Both the position numbers and the translations under genes were made by a program. From contig JBDSTZ010000197.1 in the NCBI GenBank assembly GCA_039927975.1, positions 1-9,701 on the forward strand: a stretch of 9,701 nucleotides of DNA, in the 5' to 3' direction. Of this stretch, positions 1 to 9,701 are shown piece after piece; positions within the stretch are counted from its first letter, which is position 1; every line of letters begins with the position of its first letter. This stretch comes from JBDSTZ01 sp039927975 (GTDB taxonomy: Bacteria; Pseudomonadota; Gammaproteobacteria; Burkholderiales; Burkholderiaceae_D). Below the pieces are notes generated by a model that was given only the letters and a program-made list of their open reading frames with translations, did not search any database and was not told the origin of the DNA.

Positions 1-279
1 CTCCGGCTCCTCGACGTAGAAGTTGCCCTGGCGGTTGCCGAAGGTGTCCTTGGCGACGACGACCACGCCGCGCAGCGTGACCAGGGTCCCGACCGGCGTC
101 GCGTCGTCCTGGACGACCTGGATCTTCATGTCGTCGGGGTTCAGCGCGTCGCCGTCGCCGGCGCGGGCGTCGGGCGAGCTCACACCATCGTCGCCACCGC
201 CGGAGTCGCGGCAGGCGGCGCCGAGGACGGCGACCAGCGCCAGCCTGCTCCAGCGCGAGGCGAAGAGGGAGTGGTTCAT
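1..279 (-). CDS. Putative lipoprotein N-terminus at the mlaA position; probably chimeric (partial)
   Basis: The frame is open from ATG at 279 to the left edge (93 codons, C-terminus missing). ATG overlaps the mlaD stop as ATGA, so translation looks coupled to mlaD; AAAGGA lies about 9 nt upstream of the ATG. Residues 1-22 form a signal peptide (Arg 9 and 12, then LALVAVLGAA) followed by Cys23, a likely lipidation site, although the lipobox GAAC is not the usual L-A-G-C. Residues 24-50 are a Gly/Asp/Ser-rich low-complexity linker, then residues 51-93 look beta-rich, with VTLRGVVVVAKD and GNFYVEEPE. In Burkholderiales the next gene after mlaD is normally mlaA/vacJ, but the expected MlaA start after the Cys (a DP.EP.NR-type motif) is absent. 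The visible part instead resembles secreted lipoproteins of Myxococcota. G+C by hand count is about 73-78% at 61-240, above the neighbouring genes. The signal peptide could belong to mlaA and the remainder to another genome. Function unknown. Confidence 0.55.
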   Translation of the reverse strand, partial: MNHSLFASRWSRLALVAVLGAACRDSGGGDDGVSSPDARAGDGDALNPDDMKIQVVQDDATPVGTLVTLRGVVVVAKDTFGNRQGNFYVEEPE

Positions 280-749
280 TTCGGGGTGTCCTTTCCTTCT
301 GCGGCCTTGCTGTAGATGAATTGATTAATCAAGTCTTCCAGCACGGTGGCCGATTGGGTGCGGGAGATCCGGTCCCCCGCGACGAGGTTGTTGGTGTCGC
401 CGCCCGGCTCGATGCCGATGTACTGTTCGCCGAGCAAGCCGGCGGTCAGGATCTTGAGCGAGCTATCCTTGGGAAACTTGTGGCCGGCATCCATGTCGAG
501 CACGACGAGCGCCTGGTAGCTCTTGTCGTCGAAGCGGATCTCGCCGACCCGGCCGACCACCACGCCGGCGCTCTTGACCGGGGCTTGCGGCTTGAGGCCA
601 CCGATATTGTCGAACTTGCCGGTGACGGCGTAGGTCTTGCTCAAGGACAGGGAGCTCATGTTGCCGGCCTTGAGGGCCAGAAACAGCAGAGCGGCCAGTC
701 CCAGCAGGACAAACAGGCCAACCCAGACATCGATACTTTTGCGGTGCAT
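276..749 (-). CDS. mlaD: MlaD, MCE-domain subunit of the phospholipid transporter
   Basis: Substrate-binding subunit of the MlaFEDB complex. In the family, MlaD forms a membrane-anchored hexameric ring in the periplasm that passes phospholipid between the carrier MlaC and the permease MlaE. The 157-residue length is usual for betaproteobacterial MlaD. Residues 1-8 are short and cytoplasmic, residues 9-27 are a single membrane helix, and residues 39-117 are the MCE domain, with GGLKPQAPVKSAGVVVGRVG at 50-69 and the conserved LLGEQYIGIEPGG at 105-117. A C-terminal helix (about 132-148, VLEDLINQFIYSK) lines the ring pore in homologues. Start ATG at 749 is preceded by AGGAAA (755-760) at good spacing. 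A 74-nt gap separates it from mlaE, and its TGA overlaps the next ATG. Nothing appears broken up to the stop codon, so any chimeric join lies beyond this gene. Confidence 0.93.
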   Translation of the reverse strand: MHRKSIDVWVGLFVLLGLAALLFLALKAGNMSSLSLSKTYAVTGKFDNIGGLKPQAPVKSAGVVVGRVGEIRFDDKSYQALVVLDMDAGHKFPKDSSLKILTAGLLGEQYIGIEPGGDTNNLVAGDRISRTQSATVLEDLINQFIYSKAAEGKDTPK

Positions 750-823
750 ATTGATTTCCTAACGCTTGTTATACGGCCTGGCAGCGGGGCCGGATGCAAA
801 TTGGTCGTGAACTACTTGTTCGG

Positions 824-1606
824 TTACTTGTTAAACATGAGTGCGGTCAGCACGAAATCGAGGCCCCAGATCATCAGGGAGGCGATCACCACGGTGCGGG
901 TGGTGGCGCGCGAGACGTCTTCCGGCGTCGGCTGGGCCTGGTAACCCTGGAACAGCGCGGTGAAGGTCACGGCGACCCCGAACACCAGGCTCTTGAGCAC
1001 GCCGTTGAGGACGTCGGCGCGCACATCGACATTGGCCTGCATCTGCGACCAGAAGGCGCCCTCGTCGACGCCGATCAGCTGCACGCCGACCAGGTAGCCG
1101 CCCAGCACGCCGACCGCGCTGAACACGGTGGCCAGCACCGGCATGGCGATCACGCCGGCCCAGAAACGCGGCGCCAGCACGCGCTGGACGGGGTTAATGG
1201 CCATCATTTCCATCGCCGAGAGTTGCTCGCCGGCTTTCATCAGACCGATCTGGGCGGTCAGCGAGGTGCCGGCGCGGCCGGCGAACAGCAGGGCCGTGAC
1301 GACCGGACCGAGTTCGCGCACCAAGGCAAGTGCGACCACCTGGCCAAGCTTTTGTTCCGCGCCGTAGGGCGTGAGGGTGATGTAGCCTTGCAGGCCAAGC
1401 ACCATGCCGACGAACAGGCCCGAGACGACGATGATGACGAGCGAGTAGTTGCCGATGAAATGGATCTGCTCGGAAATCAAGGCCGGGCGGCGCAGGGCGC
1501 CGGGCGACACGCCCATCAGGGTGAAGAAGGAGCGGATGGCGAAGCCGACGCTTTCGAGTGATTCGCGCAGGGTGCAGCCGATGGCGGCGAGCAGGCGGCT
1601 GATCAT
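824..1606 (-). CDS. mlaE: MlaE, permease subunit of the phospholipid ABC transporter
   Basis: Inner-membrane permease of the Mla system, which maintains outer-membrane lipid asymmetry; it works as a dimer with MlaF (ATPase), MlaD (MCE ring) and MlaB (STAS protein, not in this window). The 260 residues match the family. Residues 1-45 form an amphipathic N-terminal interfacial region, followed by several membrane helices (about 54-73, 90-110, 148-172, 205-222, 235-257). Family hallmarks are FVGMVLGLQG at 65-74, LVRELGPVVTALLFAGRAG at 95-113 and EQLSAMEMM at 127-135; the last lies in the coupling-helix region that contacts the ATPase. ATG at 1606 overlaps the mlaF TGA (ATGA, 1603-1606), which implies translational coupling and stoichiometric synthesis. 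It ends in TAA. The gene looks intact. Confidence 0.95.
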   Translation of the reverse strand: MISRLLAAIGCTLRESLESVGFAIRSFFTLMGVSPGALRRPALISEQIHFIGNYSLVIIVVSGLFVGMVLGLQGYITLTPYGAEQKLGQVVALALVRELGPVVTALLFAGRAGTSLTAQIGLMKAGEQLSAMEMMAINPVQRVLAPRFWAGVIAMPVLATVFSAVGVLGGYLVGVQLIGVDEGAFWSQMQANVDVRADVLNGVLKSLVFGVAVTFTALFQGYQAQPTPEDVSRATTRTVVIASLMIWGLDFVLTALMFNK

Positions 1607-2406
1607 GCGCGCGCTCCCAGGCCGAGGTCGTAGGCCAGCGAGGTGCCGGGCACGTGGAAGGGCACCGGGCCGTCCGCTTCGGCGTTGACGAACTGCTTGA
1701 CGTAAGGGTCTTGCGAGACTTTCATTTCGGCCGGCGTGCCCTGGGCGACGATTTTACCGCCCGACATGAAGTAGACGTAGTCGGCGATGGCGAAGCACTC
1801 GTGCACATCGTGCGAGACCAGGATGGAGGTCGAGCCGAGCGCGTCGTTGAGCTTGCGGATCAGGTTGGCGGTCACGCCCATCGAGATCGGGTCGAGGCCG
1901 GCGAACGGCTCGTCGTACATGATCAGCTCGGGGTCGAGCGCGACGGCGCGGGCGACGGCCACACGGCGGGCCATGCCGCCCGAGATCTCGGCCGGCTTGA
2001 GCCTGGCGGCGTTGCGCAGGCCGACCGCGTGCAGCTTCATGAGCACCAGGTCGCGGATCAGTTCTTCCGGCAGATCGGTGTGCTCGCGCAGCGGGAAGGC
2101 GACGTTTTCGAACACGGTGAGATCGGTGAACAGGGCGCCGAACTGGAACAGCATGCCCATCTTGCGGCGCAGGCGGTAGAGGCCGTCGATATCGAGCTGA
2201 TGAACGACCTCGCCGGCCACGCTGACGGCGCCTTTTTGCGGACGGATCTGGCCGCCGATCAAGCGCAGCACGGTCGTCTTGCCGCAGCCCGAGCCACCCA
2301 TCACGGCCACCACTTTACCGCGCGGGAAGTCCATGCGCAGGTCAGACAGGATGACGCGGTTACCGTAGGCGAACTGCAAATCGCGGATTTCAACGAGGTT
2401 GGACAC
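1603..2406 (-). CDS. mlaF: MlaF, ATPase subunit of the phospholipid ABC transporter
   Basis: Cytoplasmic ATP-binding subunit that powers MlaE-dependent phospholipid transport between inner and outer membranes. All ABC motifs are present: Walker A GGSGCGKT at 37-44, Q-loop Gln88 in LFQFGALF, signature SGGM at 142-145 (the SGGM variant is typical of the MlaF/Ttg2A group), Walker B LIMYDE at 161-166, D-loop GLD at 170-172, and switch His199 in SHD. Length (267 residues) is normal, with a C-terminal extension after about 235 that in homologues contacts the partner ATPase. The start is GTG at 2404-2406. No ATG lies in frame just upstream, and MSNLVEIRDLQFAYG is a typical family N-terminus, but there is no clear Shine-Dalgarno sequence. 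First gene of the mlaFED set, overlapping mlaE by 4 nt. Confidence 0.95.
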   Translation of the reverse strand: MSNLVEIRDLQFAYGNRVILSDLRMDFPRGKVVAVMGGSGCGKTTVLRLIGGQIRPQKGAVSVAGEVVHQLDIDGLYRLRRKMGMLFQFGALFTDLTVFENVAFPLREHTDLPEELIRDLVLMKLHAVGLRNAARLKPAEISGGMARRVAVARAVALDPELIMYDEPFAGLDPISMGVTANLIRKLNDALGSTSILVSHDVHECFAIADYVYFMSGGKIVAQGTPAEMKVSQDPYVKQFVNAEADGPVPFHVPGTSLAYDLGLGARA

Positions 2407-2597
2407 AGGGCTATTCGTTTTTTTGGAATGCCGTATTGTAGTGCAGAAAGGGCAATCCCTGCTGAGGGAGGGACGTTTACGCCCGGGCGCGAGAGGTAAG
2501 AATACAACACTAATGAACGGCGGGTCAGATATTTCCGCGTGTAAGGTGTTGGTTTTATTGGGGAAATTGCGGGGGAGGAATGGGGGCGAGGCGGGGG
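2407..2597 (-). promoter_or_regulatory. Leader of the mla operon with candidate promoter elements
   Basis: This 191-bp gap precedes mlaF and must hold the mla promoter if the operon is not read through from the small gene upstream. It is richer in A+T than its flanks. Two weak sigma70-like candidates are visible on the minus strand: CTGACC (2523-2528) and TATTCT (2499-2504) with an 18-bp spacer, and a lone -10-like TACAAT (2435-2440), 28 bp before the GTG and with no good -35. Small palindromes (CGCCCGGGCG at 2480-2489; TCCCT/AGGGA arms at 2456-2469) have no following T-run, so no terminator is claimed. Assignments are inference from motif matching only. Confidence 0.3.
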
Positions 2598-3035
2598 TTA
2601 TAGCCAGCCGAAGCCTTTGGCCATCAGGCCGGTCATGCCGACCGCGAGGCCGAACATGGTGCCGTACATCAGACGGAAATCGACCGTGCGTATGGCCTGA
2701 AGTGCTTTGCCGAGATCGCGATGGTCGTCCTGCAGCTTGCGGATATCGCCACGCGTCGTTTCAGAGTAGACCTCCGCCCGAGCGAGTTGAATATCAATGC
2801 GAGCCAGTTGCCCTTGCAGACCGGTGACCTGTCCCTGAAGACTGGTCACTTGCCCTTGGAGAGTTGTCACCTGTCCTTGGAGACTGGTCACCTGTCCTCC
2901 CAGATTAGCCCCCCTTCCTTCAAGGATGCTGAGCCGCCCGTCAAGATTGTCGACTTTTACGCTGAGTTGACGAACGTCGTCTGTCAACCGAATTAAGCGG
3001 GCACTTGTCTCAACTTGTTCCGGTGTCTGATCCAA
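2598..3035 (-). CDS. Small tail-anchored coiled-coil protein with heptad repeats
   Basis: Unknown function. Of the in-frame starts, TTG at 3035 is chosen because GGAGGA (3042-3047) sits 6 nt upstream. The longest reading, from TTG at 3083, lacks such a site and would run into the promoter box. This gives 145 residues. Residues 8-45 are helical and charged. Residues 48-76 are four near-perfect heptads of LQGQVT-S/T/G with Val/Leu at alternating 3-4 spacing (V49, L52, V56, L59, V63, L66, V70, L73), followed by more heptads to about 112, so a long parallel coiled coil is expected. Residues 119-138 are one hydrophobic membrane segment and the protein ends MAKGFGWL, giving a C-terminal anchor with the coil probably cytoplasmic. 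It is a tandem relative of the gene at 3196-3513, sharing the same tail and upstream box. In architecture it recalls other small bacterial coiled-coil/tail-anchor families (DUF1640-like, XhlA-like), but I cannot assign it to one. Confidence 0.75.
   Translation of the reverse strand: MDQTPEQVETSARLIRLTDDVRQLSVKVDNLDGRLSILEGRGANLGGQVTSLQGQVTTLQGQVTSLQGQVTGLQGQLARIDIQLARAEVYSETTRGDIRKLQDDHRDLGKALQAIRTVDFRLMYGTMFGLAVGMTGLMAKGFGWL
2812..2895 (-). repeat. Four tandem 21-bp units encoding coiled-coil heptads
   Basis: Four consecutive 21-bp units (2812-2832, 2833-2853, 2854-2874, 2875-2895) share a plus-strand consensus close to CCTTGGAGACTGGTCACCTG plus T; the last two differ at only two positions. 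A more degenerate unit follows at 2896. Each unit encodes one heptad of the LQGQVT-x type in the small gene at 2598-3035. The 21-bp period equals exactly seven codons, so unit gain or loss by slippage would lengthen or shorten the coil without a frameshift. Confidence 0.9.
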
Positions 3036-3195
3036 TTGCGCTCCTCCGAGTCTAGAGGCTAGTCCAAGAACACAGCAAAACAAGTCAAGCGAGGTTCAGC
3101 ACGAACTTGCGCTAACTGTTAGGTGCCACGCGCGCACCTTCACGACGCCGACCCAAATCGCTTCCGTGACGGCATCAAAGTTCCGCTCGTTACGG
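3036..3195. other. Intergenic region between the two small genes
   Basis: A 160-bp spacer after the TAG of the upstream small gene. Apart from the promoter box it holds a short inverted repeat, AGGTGC (3121-3126) and GCACCT (3134-3139), with a 7-nt loop. There is no T-run on either side, so it is not a convincing terminator. No ORF with a ribosome site is visible. Base composition is lower in G+C than in gltD or mlaE. Confidence 0.5.
3060..3088 (-). promoter_or_regulatory. Candidate promoter of the 145-residue gene
   Basis: On the minus strand TTGACT (3083-3088) lies inside the repeated CGCTTGACTT box. At 16-17 bp downstream the -10 position reads TGGACT or GGACTA, a poor match. The first T of TTGACT is 53 bp from the TTG start codon, exactly as at the paralogous gene upstream, and this conserved geometry is the main support. 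A start point near 3054 would give a leader of about 19 nt containing the GGAGGA site. Confidence 0.4.
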
Positions 3196-3513
3196 CTACA
3201 GCCAACCGAAACCTTTGGCCATCACGGCACTCATAACGAGCGCAACAATAACCATGTAGACGATCCTTAACTCGACTAAACGGATGGTGTTGAAGCGGTC
3301 CCGCTTTCGCGCGTCCATGTCATGCAGTTTGTTTGCCAGGGACTCGATCGCCGCCGTATTGGTTAAGATGGCCTGCCGCAATTGTCGCGTATCCTGCGCA
3401 AGGTCCGCCATGTCGACGTCGAGGCGGCGCATCAAGACGCCGAGATTGGAATTGTCTGGCGACAAAAGCCCGACCCCATGGCGTTGTGCGGCTCGTTCCG
3501 ACGCGTCATCCAT
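3196..3513 (-). CDS. Small tail-anchored protein, paralogue of the next gene
   Basis: Unknown function. ATG at 3513 is preferred over the in-frame ATG at 3534, because GGAGG (3518-3522) precedes it at about 4 nt and 3534 would lie at or before the predicted transcription start. This gives 105 residues. Residues 24-75 are predicted helical with heptad-like Leu/Ile/Met spacing (LMRRLDVDMADLAQ, then LRQAILTNTAAIESLANKL), a short coiled coil without the perfect repeats of its neighbour. A basic stretch (70-73, KRDR) comes before one membrane helix at about 83-99, and the protein ends MAKGFGWL. The last eight residues are identical to those of the 145-residue protein, and the two genes are nearly identical over their final ~25 bp. 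The pair sits between two housekeeping operons, which suggests a small inserted module. Confidence 0.72.
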   Translation of the reverse strand: MDDASERAAQRHGVGLLSPDNSNLGVLMRRLDVDMADLAQDTRQLRQAILTNTAAIESLANKLHDMDARKRDRFNTIRLVELRIVYMVIVALVMSAVMAKGFGWL

Positions 3514-3529
3514 ACCCCCTCCGGCGACA

Positions 3530-3559
3530 CACATACCAAGCTTACGTTCCTGGTATGTG
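3530..3559. promoter_or_regulatory. Perfect 9-bp inverted repeat overlapping a promoter
   Basis: The plus strand reads CACATACCA (3530-3538), a 12-nt centre (3539-3550), then TGGTATGTG (3551-3559), a perfect inverted repeat. On the minus strand one arm follows the -35 hexamer and the other follows the -10 hexamer of the candidate promoter for the 105-residue gene, a layout typical of a repressor operator. It could alternatively act as a hairpin if transcription starts further upstream. No matching repeat is present at the second small gene. Confidence 0.45.
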
Positions 3560-3566
3560 AAGTCAA
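3539..3566 (-). promoter_or_regulatory. Candidate sigma70-type promoter of the 105-residue gene
   Basis: Minus-strand TTGACT (3561-3566) and TAAGCT (3539-3544) are separated by 16 bp. TTGACT matches the -35 consensus at 5 of 6 positions, and TAAGCT keeps the important first, second and last bases of the -10. Predicted start point is near 3532, giving a leader of about 19 nt with GGAGG before ATG 3513. The -35 lies in a 12-bp element (CGCTTGACTTCA, 3558-3569) repeated identically at 3749-3760. Confidence 0.45.
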
Positions 3567-3807
3567 GCGGGGTTTGCGAGCGTTTGGATTGGAAACGGAA
3601 GACGACGCGGCCCAGACGATGGGACAGGGAAACAAGCAGCGAGGCGGCAGGTGACGGTTCAAGGGGACTCCTGCGGGTTCGTTGTCGCGGGTCGTCGCCA
3701 TGCCGCTCTCCAGCGCGGTCAGAAATCCCCGTGTACGGCGGCCCCGATTGAAGTCAAGCGTGCGCGGCCCCGGCTTTGCGCCCGACATGCTTTCGCGTTT
3801 CCGCATT

Positions 3808-3846
3808 AAAAAAGCCGTGCCCACCCGAAGGTGCGCACGGCTTTTT
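3808..3846. terminator. Intrinsic terminator after gltD, probably bidirectional
   Basis: A 12-bp perfect stem (3809-3820 with 3835-3846) is extended inward by CACC/GGTG (3822-3825 with 3830-3833) across one mismatch. On the minus strand the loop is C(UUCG)G, a very stable tetraloop. The stem ends in A and T runs, so minus-strand transcription from gltD meets a U-run of six (3813-3808). Plus-strand transcription would meet five U at 3842-3846, although no plus-strand gene is evident nearby. It begins 22 bp beyond the gltD stop codon. Confidence 0.93.
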
Positions 3847-3867
3847 GCCGTTCTGCTCAGATAGTGA

Positions 3868-5331
<1,464 letters not shown>

Positions 5332-5364
5332 GTTGATTCCTTTTTTATCTGTGCTTGACTGTGC

Positions 5365-9701
<4,337 letters not shown>

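Larger units (their letters stand above)
3514..3807. other. Region between the gltD terminator and the small genes
   Basis: About 290 bp without a confident gene. It contains the promoter and inverted repeat described separately, plus a second copy of the 12-bp box CGCTTGACTTCA (minus strand, 3749-3760). That box is followed 56 bp downstream by an ATG at 3701 with GGAG before it. The ORF from that ATG (89 codons to 3432) overlaps the 105-residue gene in another frame, is rich in Pro, Arg and Ser, and shows no domain or anchor. I do not call it a gene. The region could be a remnant of another copy of the module or an unusual leader. Confidence 0.35.

Noticed and set aside
750..823. Possible internal promoter between mlaE and mlaD (TTGCAT and TATAAC)
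   Set aside because: The spacer is about 20 bp, and the gene order and coupling favour co-transcription; the match is no better than expected by chance.
1654..2499. 281-codon plus-strand open frame opposite mlaF
   Set aside because: Composition (Gly, Ala, Asp, His, Arg, Val) is typical of an antisense frame of a high-G+C gene; mlaF motifs are complete on the minus strand.
3121..3139. AGGTGC/GCACCT inverted repeat as a terminator of the first small gene
   Set aside because: The stem is only 6 bp and no T-run follows on the minus strand.

Overview
Every gene supported here lies on the minus strand, so the window reads biologically from right (9701) to left (1). Gene content, G+C-rich codon use and the order gltB-gltD-mlaF-mlaE-mlaD point to a betaproteobacterium of the Burkholderiales, most likely Oxalobacteraceae (Massilia/Duganella/Janthinobacterium type). 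That placement rests on recognising protein sequences by eye, not on a search.

Right and centre (9701-3868): gltB, missing its N-terminus at the window edge, and gltD. They encode the large and small subunits of NADPH-dependent glutamate synthase (ammonium assimilation). The genes are 33 bp apart and end at a strong, probably bidirectional, intrinsic terminator (3808-3846).

Middle (3807-2407): an accessory-looking stretch, visibly lower in G+C. It carries two small tandem genes (3513-3196 and 3035-2598). Both encode C-terminally membrane-anchored proteins ending in the same eight residues, MAKGFGWL. The downstream one contains a perfect heptad coiled coil encoded by a 21-bp tandem repeat. 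Both genes have the same CGCTTGACTT box at exactly the same distance from their start codons, and a third copy of the box lies upstream at 3751. The function of these genes is unknown.

Left (2406-276): mlaF, mlaE and mlaD, the ATPase, permease and MCE subunits of the Mla retrograde phospholipid ABC transporter. mlaF and mlaE overlap by ATGA.

Far left (279-1): an ORF that overlaps the mlaD stop by ATGA. In related bacteria the lipoprotein gene mlaA (vacJ) would be expected here. The ORF begins with a plausible lipoprotein signal peptide but continues as a Gly/Asp-rich linker and a beta-rich segment that do not look like MlaA and instead resemble myxobacterial lipoproteins. Local G+C also rises. 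A chimeric join (assembly artefact or genuine recombination) near 210-240 is the main thing to check. I found no RNA genes, CRISPR arrays or insertion sequences.
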